Shown: positions 36,301-47,640, numbered from the stretch's first letter. The stretch: DNA of 64,000 bases from Archivesica marissinica (GCA_014843695.1 CM026395.1:53716496-53780495), one strand, 5' to 3'. The notes: generated by a model not told the origin, from the letters alone. A program made the numbers and translations.

Positions 36301-36978
36301 TACACAATACCACTGATTTACGACCAAAGTTGGGGGGTCGTCTTATAGTCGAGATCGTCTTGTATGCGAGTATGTACGGTACTCCCTAGCGACCTATATA
36401 CAATTTTTTAAATGGAAATCGACCATTAGGCCCACAAAAAAATGTTTGGTTTGGGTAACAATCTCGAAATGAAATGGCAAAACATCAAAAGGACCAAGTA
36501 CCACGGATCATTCTAGAGGGTGATGTGGGCGAAATTGTCGCCCTAGGGACCTTGACTTCGCCCTCTGGGGGCCCCACTTCTCCCTAAAAAATAAAAATAA
36601 AAAAATATATATATATATATTTTTTGTTATTTTTACGATTTTCAAACAAATTTTTGTCTAGTACGATACACTGGCCCATAAAGCACTCCTTCTATTCAAA
36701 TGTTGTATTTAATGGTTGTACTGTGCATTTTAACCCTATTTTGCAGAAGTATATTAAAGAACACCATTTAAGGAAGCGATCATATGCTTTCTCACTTCTC
36801 CCAAACATTCTGACCTAGAATGATCCCTGAACTCAAGAAAAATTTAACTTGTAACCAAGTCTGAATAAACTGGAGTCAAAAATAAGAGTTGCTATTGTGT
36901 AATTTTACCTAATTACACATGTTTTAAAACAGAACTGGATGATGTATGGAAAGGAAAGAAAAGTTTCATCAATATCGA
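36301..36978. other. Intergenic sequence with transposon-terminus fragments
   Basis: 36330-36380 ('gtcgtcttatagtcgaga', then 'tgtacggta') looks like another decayed TACCGTA-type end. A short AT run lies near 36605-36622. No gene recognised. Confidence 0.4.
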
Positions 36979-37725
36979 ACCACAATGTAGTGACTGTTGA
37001 TACAGAACCACAATGTAGTGACTGTTGATACAGGACACAATGTAGTGACTGTTGATACAGAACTACAATGTAGTGACTGTTGATACAGAATCACAATGTA
37101 GTGACTGTTGATACAGAACCACAATGTAGTGACTGTTGATACAGAACTACAATGTAGTGACTGTTGATACAGAACCACAATGTAGTGACTGTTGATACAG
37201 AACTACAATGTAGTGACTGTTGATACAGAACCACAATGTAGTGACTGTTGATACAGAACCACAATGTAGTGACTGTTGATACAGAACCACAATGTAGTGA
37301 CTGTTGATACAGAACCACAATGTAGTGACTGTTGATACAGCAGACTACAATGTAGTGACTGTTGATACAGCAGACTACAATGTAGTGACTGTTGATACAG
37401 AACCACAATGTAGTGACTGTTGATACAGAACCACAATGTAGTGACTGTTGATACAGAACCACAATGTAGTGACTGTTGATACAGCAGACTACAATGTAGT
37501 GACTGTTGATACAGAACTACAATGTAGTGACTGTTGATACAGCAGACTACAATGTAGTGACTGTTGATACAGAACCACAATGTAGTGACTGTTGATACAG
37601 CAGACTACAATGTAGTGACTGTTGATACAGCAGACTACAATGTAGTGACTGTTGATACAGAACCACAATGTAGTGACTGTTGATACAGAACCACAATGTA
37701 GTGACTGTTGATACAGCAGACTACA
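36979..37725. repeat. Minisatellite, 28-bp unit with 30-bp variant
   Basis: About 26 units containing 'acaatgtagtgactgttgat' and 'acagaacc'; a longer variant with 'acagcagact' is confined to the right part and intermixed there. Minus frames (36969-37743) are read-through. Confidence 0.95.
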
Positions 37726-38125
37726 TAGCTTCACCTTCAGCATTTAACCAATGAATTGACACTACCACAATATGCCTTACAGCAAGCGACTAGTGATACT
37801 TCTGTCCAAATCCGATCTCGTCAAAAATAATAGAAGTAGTCTAGACTGGACTGTGTGCCTGCTTATAAACTAATTGTGTGTCCTTCAAATCCATAAAAAG
37901 CTACACATGTTGCTCAAGGTTTAGTTTCTATCCAATGAAAATGTCTGTACTTAAAACATCTTTCACAAAATGTCAGCAGCAAGAAGATATAAGATATTGC
38001 AAGGATGCAGGCTTATTTTCAGTTGAAATTTGGCAAATTTACTTCATTTCATTCATCGAGAAAACGTTGTTTCACAATTACCGTAAACTGACCTAGTTGC
38101 CTAGTTCCTTTACCCCAGCGAGCCC
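37726..38125. other. Intergenic sequence, no feature seen
   Basis: Unique sequence up to the hAT insertion; the 72-codon plus frame at 37878 has no known motif. Confidence 0.45.
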
Positions 38126-38936
38126 ATTTAAACTAGGGATGGCAACGAATGTTCGAGAATATTCGCTCGGAAGTCCGAATATTCAAATGTTAAAATCGTA
38201 TTCGAATATAAAAACTGGCATTTTTGTATTTATTTCCAAATAAAATAACATAATTCAGTTACCGGTAAATCATATTGTTGTTTGTTTAATGTTCAATCAA
38301 TCAACATTAAAACACAAAAGAATGGCCCCCATGCACCCTTGGAGGTGCGAACAGTGGTCGCGATTATGGCTCATATTAACAAAAGAAGGTGATGGATGAC
38401 ACAATATGTGTTTATGTGTTGCTCATAGTTACAGGTGCTACTAATTGGATTAACTGAAGTCATGTACTTTGAAAGTAATCTTCTTTGTGTATGAAAGGCC
38501 TGAGCAAGAACACTAAAGCAGTGGTCACATTTACGGTCATGCACGTAGTTGACCGTAGTTCACTTCAAACGTAGTCCACCGTAGTGTAACTACTGTCAAC
38601 TACGTTGAAGTAGGTTCGAAGTAGGTTCAAAATTGGCAAAAAGAGGAAATATAGAAAGTCTACTAGGTGGAACTACGTGTAAGTACGGTCAACTACGTTG
38701 AACTACGACCAGAGTGGCTATGTTTAACTAGGGTATCACTACGTCTAACTACGGGTAACTACGGTACACTACGTATAAACTACGTTCTAAGTACGCACAA
38801 CTACGGTAAACTAGGGTCAACCGCGTTGAGCTACGGTAAAACATCGTGGCTGCGCCTGCGCAGTACGGGTAAGCTACGGTCATTGTGCTTTTGGATGTTG
38901 ACGAGTCAACATTGTAATAAATCACGTAATTCTACC

Positions 38937-40669
38937 ATGCCGCCAAGGAAGAGGAAACGAGGTTATTCCAAATCTGCTGCTGATACTTGTGCGGTGGGTG
39001 CTGTGAGTGGTAATGATGAGGAGCCAGAGAGGGTGGAAGAGCCTCTGGATACTCAGGGAAGTGATGTCCACGAGACACGAATGACTGATAATGATACTCC
39101 TACTGGGGCTTTCAAGGAGAAGAGGCCTCCCCTCAGGCTGCACCTGGATCAAGAGCAAGTAGTGTTTGAGTTTGTTGAATCCCATCAGGAACTCTATAGC
39201 AAGGGGCATCCTGACTTCATGAAGACTGGACAGAAACAGGCATTGTGGCAACAGCTTGCTGACACCTTGAATGCCACTGACTTTGATGGTGAGTAGCACA
39301 TTTTGGTATTTATATTTAATGCTATTATCATGATAAAATTGCTGAAATTCATGAATATATAACGGAACAATGTTTTTCAGATGCTGCACTCATTCATGTA
39401 TTAACACATATTTCTTGATTCATATTTTTCAGGGTCCATTGCGAATGGTCACCGCATAATGACGTGGTGGAACAGCCAGAGGTCCGCTTATGGCAAAGTT
39501 ACCCGCAATGTGTCTGGCCAGGGAGCAAAGCGGCTGACAGCTCGTGAAGAGCGGTTGAAGGAAGGCCTGGCGTTCCTAAGAGCCCATGTCTACAGGGTGC
39601 CCAAACGAGCCGGGGTTGATGTAAGTATAATATCTGACGAATTACTGATTTACTGAATGAATTAATCACAAACGTTAATTATTTTGCGTTGAGTTCTGCT
39701 CTCAACCTAAATCTAGAGGGCGTGGGTGGCTTAATATTGCCAAGACCAACCATGAACAGGCCTTATCAATCGGGCCTGAAGCGCATTGATATGTTTTGTG
39801 TGTTTGACATTTTGTATGGTTCAATACTTGTACTATTATAATGTTGAATGTACATGTATGTGCTGAAATAAGCTAAATGTGAACATATTTTAATTTATTA
39901 ATACATCTGCTCTTGTCTACTTTCAGCTCATGGGACAGCTTCGTGAAAAGCATCCCGAGAGATTCAATGCACCCGCAGCTCAGGACAGGCCACCGCGGGA
40001 GTCAGACACCGACTCCGAGCAAACCACCCCAACGGTCACGCAGACAGATGAGCACATCCGTACCTCTAACCAGACGACTATGAAGAGGAAGCCGTCATCT
40101 TCTCCTGGAGAAAATCGAGAAGAGAATGGACGCCAACCAGCAGCAGATGAGTCAGCTTATCAAGCAGGTAAAACTAACTGGATAAATTATTATGTTTTTT
40201 TTTACACGTAGAGGCCAAAGGTATAGTAGGTGTATGCAAGAAGCCGTTGCATAATCATCCATCTCGTTTTAAATGTGTTTCTGTTTTGTGTTGTTTCAGG
40301 AAGACAACCCGCCTTGTAGGGCTCTCGGCTGCACAGATGGACGACGAAGCATTTGAGGGACTACAGATGGCTGTCACCAATTTACTGGTTAAGTATAAGC
40401 GGGAGTCTAGGGCTAGGACTCAGGTTGCTTTGGTGACCCAGGCCGCCCCACGCTCGCCGCCTAGGCCCCAGGTGCAACCAGGTGCCACCACCCATCAAAC
40501 AGTTGGGGACCTCTTCCTAACATCAGGCATTGCCGCACAGCAGAACCAGCAGTGCCCGGGGGGCTTCATACCGGACTGGCAGCGCCAGTACCAGCAGCAG
40601 CCAGACACCCAGCAGGCAGACCAGCCGCAGCATTCCAGCAGTGCTCCTATGGACTTCTACTCTGTCTAA
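38937..40669 (+). CDS. MADF (Myb/SANT-like) protein of Harbinger, four exons
   Basis: Proposed exons 38937-39288, 39433-39620, 39927-40167 and 40320-40669 give one continuous 376-residue frame. Introns are GT-AG: donors 'gatg|gtgagt', 'gat|gtaagt' and 'gcag|gtaaaa'; acceptors 'tttttcag|gg', 'tttcag|ct' and 'ttgtag|gg'. The last acceptor is chosen because it keeps frame; the stronger site 'tttcag|ga' at 40299 would run into a stop. The product starts MPPRKRKRG (a likely nuclear localisation signal), has an acidic region, then a MADF domain from about residue 75 to 165 (VVFEFVESHQELYSK, LWQQLADTLN, MTWWNSQRSAYGKVTR), a polar linker, a helical segment near DDEAFEGLQMAVTNLL that resembles a BESS-like tail, and a Gln/Pro-rich end. 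In this superfamily the partner binds subterminal DNA and recruits the transposase to the nucleus. AATAAA-type signals follow the stop (about 40690). Upstream in-frame sequence from 38667 lies in the subterminal repeats and is not counted as coding. Confidence 0.75.
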
Positions 40670-40686
40670 ATGCACTGTTCAATAAC

Positions 40687-40699
40687 TAAATAAATAAAT
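40687..40699 (+). promoter_or_regulatory. Polyadenylation signals of MADF gene
   Basis: Overlapping 'aataaataaa' about 20 bp after the stop codon of the MADF protein, at a position usual for a eukaryotic poly(A) signal. Confidence 0.55.
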
Positions 40700-41030
40700 G
40701 TTTCATCTTGACATGACTTTCAGTCATTATGTGGGTTTTGTGACCGGGGACGTACCGTAGCATTTGAACATTATTATCCATAGCTTGTATGCTAGACTGA
40801 CAAATATATGTGCCTAATACTTATCTTCACAAGAGAACATAGTATCAACGTGTTTGACGTCACTATTTTGGCCGTAAAACAAACTGAGCTGATTAAGTGC
40901 TCAACTATACGAAATTTTAATTGGTACGAACTTCATTGTCGTAGGCGAATACACGTAATGCACGTTCCTGCGCAAACATGCATATTATCGGATATTAATG
41001 AAACATATTGATAAAATAAAGAAGGTAATA

Positions 41031-41207
41031 CAGTCAAACTTGCTCGAAAGACCACGTGTATTAAGAGACCACTTGAATTAAGAGACCATATTTTCACTTC
41101 CCGTTTGTGTTGTTTATGAACAAATGATGTTGTATTAAGAGTCCAGTCGTGTTAAAAGACCGTTTTCTGACCTTCCCTTGGGTGGTCTCTTAATACAAGT
41201 TTGACTG
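41031..41207. mobile_element. pogo/Tc-like MITE inside Harbinger
   Basis: CAGTCAAACTTG at the left is mirrored by CAAGTTTGACTG at the right, with similarity of the inverted repeats extending into 'gagaccac'. TA flanks both sides (41029-41030 and 41208-41209), as expected for Tc1/mariner/pogo integration. 177 bp, no coding. It lies between the converging Harbinger genes without breaking either. Confidence 0.8.
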
Positions 41208-41457
41208 TATTACAACGTTTGGAATTGTTGAATTTCAACGATATTTATCCAATGGTTATTGAGATATGTATACATGAAAACAAATTTCGTTTCTTTCTTC
41301 TCCTAGTGTATATATACATCTAAATAAATAAGACAACACACTATTGTCACTAACAACTTATTTATTATAATAGGCACTGTTGAGTGTTTTAAAATCCAAA
41401 CAATAAGCAAATGAAAATTTAACTTACTCGTTCCCCTCATGTCGACACTGATCCTCT

Positions 41458-42620
41458 CTAGAACTGACGGAGACACTGGTTCTGCCATGGAACCGAGCCA
41501 GCTGGTGACGTCAGGTAGTGCTTGAGGTACAGCCTCTGCAGTTTTGCTTCCCTACTGTCGTAGTTCCCACACTGTGGTTGAGTGAGATCCAACAGGTTGG
41601 CATTGGCCCGCCACGCACCATCAACGACGTTGTGCTCTTGGTCCCGAAGATGCTGGTCTACAGCAGGGTTCCTCACCTTCAAGTAGTTGTGCAGGGAGAC
41701 GCACGATCTCACAACGAGGGTTGCAGTATCCACATGGACCTGGAGGGTGGAAAGGAGGCAGCGGAAGCGGTTTGCAAGTATGCCAAAGGCATTCTCCACC
41801 ACACGACGTGCTCTGGACAGCCGGTAGTTGAAGACCTGCTGGCTATCGTCCAAACCGCGTCGAGGAAAGGGTTTCATCAGCCATTTCCTCATGGCGAATG
41901 CACCATTCCCTATGATGTAGTAGGGGGTGTTTACATCATCCCCTGGTAGCGGATCTGCATCTGGGACACCCAGGACACCATCATGCAGAGCTTGTCGAAC
42001 GTCACAATGGTTCCATATCTGGCCATCCGAACTAGAGCCGGCGTCTCCAATTTGTGTCCACAGGAAGCGGTACTCAGCATCCACCAAGGCCATGAGTACA
42101 ATGGAGTCAAACCCTTTATAGTTGTGGTAGATAGAACCTGAGTGGGGCGGCTTCTTGATTCGGATGTGCTTCCCATCAAGAGCACCAAGGGTGTGTGGGA
42201 ACTGCCACTTCTGCTGAAAGGCCCGAGCCACCTGCTGCCACTCTTCAGCTTCTGTGGGAAGCTTGACAAACGCTGATTCCAGGACATCAACCAGAGCCTG
42301 ACACACATCAACAATGAGACCAGACATGGTGTTGTGAGCTACCCTGAAGCCGAACCGGAGGTCTCGGTAGTAGTTTCCAGTGGCCAGATACCGGAGGGTG
42401 AACGCCAGCTTTAGCGCAGGAGAGATGGGACACCTGAAAGTGGTTGTCTGTTTGGTGATCATCTCCTCAATCCTGGCCAGGATATCATGGAATGTGGCCA
42501 CATCTACTCGCAGAAATTACTGGAAAGCCTGGGGGTCCTCCACTTGAAGCTCTGCCATCAGAGCCTCATACTGACCGTGGACTGGTCTACGCACCAGCCA
42601 GTCCCTGGTCCACCATCTCC
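41458..42620 (-). pseudogene. PIF/Harbinger DDE transposase, N-terminus interrupted
   Basis: From 42516 to the stop at 41458 the minus strand is open for over 350 codons and encodes the DDE_Tnp_4-type nuclease core. Visible motifs in order: RCPISPALKLAFTLRYLATG (N-terminal helical region), LGALDGKHI (first catalytic Asp), DAGSSSDGQIW (second Asp), and RARRVVENAFGILANRFR (catalytic Glu). Upstream in the same frame the expected N-terminal segment is present (RRWWTRDWLVRRP, then YEALMAELQVEDPQAFQ), but a TAA at 42517-42519 separates it from the core, and a likely initiating segment (MGDRVTIAKFL, 42746) is in a different frame. The first base triplet of the uninterrupted stretch is not an ATG. 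The enzyme would cut and paste the element at TWA targets; this copy probably cannot make a full-length product unless the stop is a sequence error. Confidence 0.88.
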
Positions 42621-43742
42621 TTTGTCTATATTATCCCTCCTTTCTTGTTCCTCTAGGTCTTCTAATTCCACAAGGTTTCTTGCCAGACCCGCAAGTTCCA
42701 TGTTATCCTGACCCAAGAACTTCGCAATCGTGACTCTGTCACCCATTGTGTACAGTATGCAGTTAAAAGAATAATTGAATCCTCAAATAACAAGATGTGT
42801 GTAATCCCAGAAATGTAGCGACAGATTTCTTATTATTTGACCTCTACGATTTTTGCTACGGTCAACTACGGTGAAGTAGGGTCAATTACGGTTAACTAAG
42901 GTCAACTACGTTCAAACTACGGTCACAGTACGGTATTGGCATCGTACTTGACCGTAGACAATTTTTGAACATGTTGAAAAATTATGTGCTAACTACGGGC
43001 AAATCATAAGTTCGAACTACGTTTATTAATACGTTGAACTACGTGTAACTACGCTCAACTACGTTTTGTACGTTCAACTACGGTCCACTACGGTCATTCC
43101 CTACTACGGTCAACTACGTACTATGTGACCACGGCTTAAGACGTAAGGAATTGATACTTGCTGGGGAAAAAATGGACCGACACTGGCTTCACGGGTGGAG
43201 GGGTAGAAATTAACACACATATCCGCAAGTAGCACAGAAATTTCTAGACGGTCCGGTTCCGGTTCTATCGGAAGCTAAAACAATGAGAGTGTGTTGCACA
43301 ATTAAAATTCTCTAAATTTTAAATTTGTTTATTTCTTCAAACTTTCCCATACAAATGATACAGAGAAATCTTAGAATCTTGTACACTTTGATTCAGTTGT
43401 TAATGAACAATCAACACAGGCCGTATTTATTTGTTATTACATGTGCTGTTTGCATCCACAATGGTCAGAAATACTATCCCCAACATGAATGTTCAATGTT
43501 TATAAATAGTAGGCTAACTAACAGAAGACGCAGCTTTTTTAAAAGACTCGTCACAGCTATATAATTCTACGAAGCCGCCGTTTTCAATTGGAAACCGGAA
43601 ACTGTCAAATAGAAAGTAGAAAGTAGAAAAGGTGTACAATTCGTAATTTCAAGAAATCAGCGAATTTTCGAAAATTCGTTAGGAAGATCATTCGAATATG
43701 TGAATGCCAAAATCACCATTTGTTGTCATCCCTAATTTAAAC

Positions 43743-43811
43743 ACATTTGGCTTGTCATAGTGGTAGTATCCACTGACAAATTGTAAGAGAAAAATGCATT
43801 AGTGCATCCCT
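43743..43811. other. Short spacer, no feature seen
   Basis: Unique sequence between the hAT duplication and the M2 MITE. Confidence 0.5.
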
Positions 43812-43999
43812 TTAACCCATTTGATTCTGGATACCGAACATAAATCTATGCTGTTTGCTATTCAGATGATCTTGCTACGACACTTGGCTATGTAGCAAAC
43901 AACATAGATCCTGATCAGCACGCAGCATCAGGCTGCGTCTGATATTGATCTATGTTGTTTGTAAAAGTCTTCAACTGTATCCAGAATCAAATGGGTTAA
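43812..43999. mobile_element. piggyBac-like MITE, family M2
   Basis: TTAACCCATTTGATTCTGG at left and CCAGAATCAAATGGGTTAA at right, a nearly perfect inverted pair next to TTAA. Shorter than the copy at 25426-25672 because the left internal arm is deleted. Confidence 0.75.
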
Positions 44000-44379
44000 C
44001 TTGGCCTAGTGACCTCATTCTAAACTCCATCTTAATTACTAATACATAGCATTTATATAGCGCAAAAATTAAAAATTGCGCTTCACAATTACAGATGCAA
44101 TTTTAAACATTTACACATGACAATAATATTATGGAAATATAAATAAAAATGTATACATATATATATAACTATATAAAAAGGAAACATCCCTCCATATTTG
44201 AGTGTGGTTTGTGAGAAATCTAAAATGGTTACAGTTATGAAACTTACAGAGAAGAACAATTTATTCAATTCTGGAACGAGGTGAAGTCAGTTACCTAAAT
44301 CACAACAAATCAGGAACTCGATTTGGAAGGTTCATGCCATCATGTTTAACTCAAAGATTACAATTTTCAATTGATATCG
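44000..44379. other. Intergenic sequence with a dispersed-repeat fragment
   Basis: 'catttatatagcgcaaa' followed by 'attgcgcttcacaa' near 44047-44090 is an inverted pair often seen in metazoan dispersed repeats. Nothing else recognised. Confidence 0.35.
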
Positions 44380-44530
44380 TTAATAACAATCGTGTCCACC
44401 ATTTGCACGAATGCATGTAATGATTAGTCGGCGCATTGACGTAACGTAAAACCAGGGCGTTCGGCACACGTTGCCATTCTCACTGCAACGCCCATGGCAG
44501 ATCTCCTCCCAGTTCGGGAACGGTCTTTCA
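44380..44530 (-). pseudogene. Tc1/mariner transposase C-terminal relic
   Basis: The minus strand ends in a frame reading MRRLITCIRANGGHDCY and a stop at 44380, very close to the standard Tc1-family C-terminus (MRRR..ACIRANGGHTRY). Immediately upstream, in another frame, EWQRVPNAL matches the preceding conserved segment, so at least one frameshift separates them. The catalytic core was not found and no terminal repeats were seen, so this is a short decayed fragment. Confidence 0.6.
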
Positions 44531-45235
44531 CAGACCTAGTTTGTCAGTAGCATGCTGCATGTCTCTCAACCATTTTGCGACAGCACCCGAACCGATGAGT
44601 GACGACAGCCCTCACCATTACCCCAACCTCTAACATCCCAATTGCTTGGTTTCTTTCGTTTTTCGGATAGCCTTGAAAACTATTAGAAAGTAAAGATTGT
44701 TTTTAATTTTACAGTTAGCCGATATCGCATGAATCGTACGATGTTGACTGAGTAGCTCTCCGGACCATGTGGATAGCGTGCACGTGTAAACGGTGGAAAT
44801 CATCATGTACACGGTCGGTGTACATGAGACCTCAACTCTCTGCACGATCTTATTCGCAACATCGCCAGGATTTAAATTACATGAACATTGAATATGGTAT
44901 ACATAAAGAAAAAAGTTATGTCACTGAAAATAGAGGGACGTTTCTTTTTTTGCTGAGTATAGGATTCTAGTAATTGGTTAAGAACATATTATATCATAAT
45001 ATCTACACCATTACAGTATATAAGTGAGTGATTGGATTAGCGAGAAAAGTGGCAATATGAGCCATAGACCCAAACAGGGCCGCAAAAATGACAACCGTGA
45101 TGTGGCCATGGCCAGTACAGTGATTGGGCCGGTACAGTGATCCGCCCATCATCACACGACAGAGCTTGAACCCAAGAGAATGCCCATACAACACTTCACT
45201 CGTCAATCCACTACTTATAAAGTCGATCTTTGATC
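44531..45235. other. Intergenic sequence, no gene seen
   Basis: A small inverted repeat 'catgtacacggtcggtgtacatg' type motif lies near 44803-44825. Frames at 44630-44970 and 45003-45206 show no domain. Confidence 0.4.
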
Positions 45236-45479
45236 TTATTGAACGCAGGTTCGATCCCCCGTCTGACCGTAATAAAATTAAGTCTTTCAGATGGGACGTT
45301 AAACCGAGGTTTCATGTCGGTGCTTTACACTGTGCACGTAAAAGAACCAGAGGAGACTCTGGAATGGGTCTCTGTCTGTATCATTGCACTATCCGCCAAA
45401 ATCTAAAATGACTAATCTCTTCAGGAGGCGTCTCTCATATGGGCAACCGGTAGCGACGATAAATAAACGTAAAACACAC
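45236..45479 (+). mobile_element. SINE family A, head truncated
   Basis: Starts at a good B box ('caggttcgatcccccg'), then 'ctttcagatgggacgtta', 'cggtgctttacactgtgc', 'cttcaggaggcgtctc' and 'gcgacgataaataaacgta'. Closest in body to the copy at 35640-35890. Confidence 0.82.
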
Positions 45480-46001
45480 AAATTATTGAACACAATTATC
45501 ATCATACTATGCTGTTGATGTTGACCAAATTTGGCAACATTGCCATATACTATTGCTTCAGGAGAAGTGTTTGAAGGTTACTTGACCTGGTTACATGAAT
45601 TCAACATTAAATGTTGACAGACGCCAGCGGGTCCCGGTCCGCCTCTCACAATAGCTTGCCCGATCCTTCATAATAAAATCACTTAAAACACTATGAGAGG
45701 GTGTTCTATTAGATTTTAAACATGATGCCTCCTAAACGTATTCCAACAATTCCATCCAATTAATGCTGCCGCAGACTCTATTGGGAAATGGCGTACCATT
45801 CATAGAAGGCTACAGAATGCACATGCCTTTTATAGCGTCTATTTTGAGCCCATCAAACAGTCGATCTCCTATATTAAACAGACATTTCGTAGAACCCGAT
45901 CAATTCTCTATTGAACATCAAATCGAAAATTCATCATTTAATTGTCAAAGCGAAAACATCCTTCACACTAGAACAGCATCACTGCAGGGACGAAAAACCC
46001 A
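45480..46001. other. Intergenic sequence, no feature seen
   Basis: Unique sequence; the frame 45763-46032 plus runs into the next array and has no known domain. Confidence 0.45.
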
Positions 46002-46470
46002 ATCTAATAATTCAATTACTAATCTGATCTAATAATTCAATAACTAACCTGATCTAATAATTCAATAACTAATCTGATCTAATGATTCAATAACTAACCT
46101 GATCTAATAATTCAATAACTAACCTGATCCAATGATTCAATAACTAATCTGATCTAATAATTCAATAACTAATCTGATATAATAATTAAATAACTAACCT
46201 GATCCAATGATTCAATAACTAACCTGATCTAATAATTCAATAACTAATCTGATCTAATGATTCAATAACTAACCTGATCCAATGATTCAATAACTAATCT
46301 GATCTAATAATTCAATAACTAATCTGATCTAATGATTCAATAACTAACCTGATCCAATGATTCAATAACTAACCTGATCTAATAATTCAATAACTAACCT
46401 GATCTAATAATTCATTACAAACAGACAATATTCAGTGGTTAACCTGATCTAATAATTCATTACAAACAGC
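46002..46470. repeat. Minisatellite, 25-bp unit
   Basis: About 17 copies containing 'ttcaataactaacctgatc' with the alternatives 'aatct/aacct' and 'aataa/aatga' in mixed order, followed by two longer degenerate units with 'ttcattacaaacag'. Confidence 0.94.
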
Positions 46471-46507
46471 CGATATTTAGTGGTTTGGGCTAAGTGATTA
46501 TCGTCAT

Positions 46508-47133
46508 TCCCAAACCCACAGGGGTGTAAAGTAAGTTATTATAACCAAGTCCACAACCCACAGGGGTGTAAAGTAAGTTATTATAACCAATCCACAACCC
46601 ACAGGGGTGTAAAGTAAGTTATTATAACCAATCCACAACCACAGGGGTGTAAAGTAAGTTATTATAACCAATCTCAAACCCACAGGGGTGTAAAGTAAGT
46701 TATTATAACCAATCCACAACCCACAGGGGTGTAAAGTAAGTTATTATAACCAATCCACAACCCACAGGGGTGTAAAGTAAGTTATTATAACCAGTCCCCA
46801 ACCCACAGGGGTGTAAAGTAAGTTATTATAACCAATCCACAACCCACAGGGTGTAAAGTAAGTTATTATAACCAGTCCCCAACCCACAGGGGTGTAAAGT
46901 AAGTATTATAACCAACCCACAGGGGTGTAAAGTAAGTTATTATAACCAGTCCCCAACCCACAGGGGTGTAAAGTAAGTTATTATAACCAACCCACAGGGG
47001 TGTAAAGTAAGTTATTATAACCAGTCCCCAACCCACAGGGGTGTAAAGTAAATTATTATAACCAACCCACAGGGGTGTAAAGTAAATTATTATAACCAGT
47101 CCCCAACCCACAGGGGTGTAAAGTAAATTATTA
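46508..47133. repeat. Minisatellite, 41-bp unit with shorter variant
   Basis: About 17 units around 'acccacaggggtgtaaagta' and 'agttattataacca'. On the right, full-length units alternate with units lacking the 'gtccccaa' linker, giving a composite higher-order period. Minus frames are read-through. Confidence 0.95.
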
Positions 47134-47226
47134 CAACCATTTCAAAACTTTCCAATTTCATAACAAGACCATAACCCACATGAATCTAGCAATTAATATT
47201 TAGCAAGCTTTGGGTAAGCATTAATT

Positions 47227-47476
47227 TTAACTCTTAAAATGCTGAATAAATTGGAAGGAGTGTGCAAAAAATATAGATCCAGATCAGTGCTGCGGTGTCT
47301 GATCAGGATCTCTGTTGTTTGCTATTCAGTCAAAGTGTATTAGCTCCACTATCCGAATAGCAAACAGCATAGAGCCTGATCAGACAGCATGTTCTGTGCG
47401 CGTTCTGTGCCATCTGATCTGGCTCTATACTGTTTGCAAAAGCGACCATAGCCGTGACAAGCAGGTTACAGGCTAA
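47227..47476. mobile_element. MITE, family M3
   Basis: 'ttaactcttaaaatgctgaa' at left and 'agcaggttacaggctaa' at right, with internal 'gatcaggatctctgttgttt' and inverted 'gcaaacagcatagagcctga'. Related by its interior to family M2 and by its left end to the copy at 48271-48449. Confidence 0.55.
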
Positions 47477-47640
47477 CATTGTTAACGCCGCTTCTGATCA
47501 GGATCTGTGTTGCTATTTAGTCAAGTGTTTTAGAGCCACTATCCGAATAGCAAACGGCATAGAGCCTGATAAGATGCCACATTCTGTGCTATCTGATCTG
47601 GCTCTCTGCTGTTTGCACAAACGGATATACTCGTTTCGAA
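47477..47640. mobile_element. Partial MITE related to M2/M3
   Basis: 'cttctgatcaggatctgtg', 'gaatagcaaacggcatagag' and 'tctgatctggctctctgc' repeat the interior of the preceding MITE in the same order, directly adjacent to it; termini are not preserved. Confidence 0.5.

Larger units (their letters stand above)
38517..43136. mobile_element. PIF/Harbinger element, two genes, 4.6 kb
   Basis: Terminal inverted repeats AGCAGTGGTCACAT (left) and AGCCGTGGTCACAT (right, reverse complement) are flanked by TAA (38514-38516 and 43137-43139). Both subterminal regions (38540-38880 and 42850-43130) are dense in 'actacggtcaactacg'-type motifs in both orientations. Between them lie convergent genes: a MADF protein on plus and a DDE transposase on minus. 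This is the standard two-gene PIF/Harbinger layout. The transposase is interrupted, so the copy is probably no longer autonomous. Confidence 0.92.
38134..43734. mobile_element. hAT element, copy 1, interrupted by Harbinger
   Basis: Left terminus TAGGGATGGCAAC and right terminus (reverse complement) TAGGGATGACAAC are flanked by a perfect 8-bp duplication ATTTAAAC at 38126-38133 and 43735-43742, diagnostic of hAT insertion. Subterminal 'cgaatattc' motifs and 'aggtgcgaacagtggtcgcg' match the inverted copy at 53259-55026. Removing the Harbinger insertion and one TAA leaves about 980 bp without coding sequence, so the hAT copy is a non-autonomous one. Confidence 0.85.

Noticed and set aside
38667..38936. 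Longer N-terminus for the MADF protein
   Set aside because: This in-frame extension consists of translated subterminal 'actacggtcaactacg' motifs; the ATG at 38937 begins a typical basic N-terminus.
40247..40319. Use of the acceptor at 40299 for MADF exon 4
   Set aside because: Joining there to the phase-1 donor at 40167 gives an immediate TAG; the acceptor at 40319 keeps the frame open to the natural stop.
41518..42314. Additional genes overlapping the transposase
   Set aside because: Plus frame 41518-41949 and minus frame 41931-42314 are shadows of the transposase core, with no domain of their own.
42558..42746. Separate small gene on the minus strand (MGDRVTIAKFL)
   Set aside because: It lies exactly where the transposase N-terminus should be and is more simply its frameshifted start.
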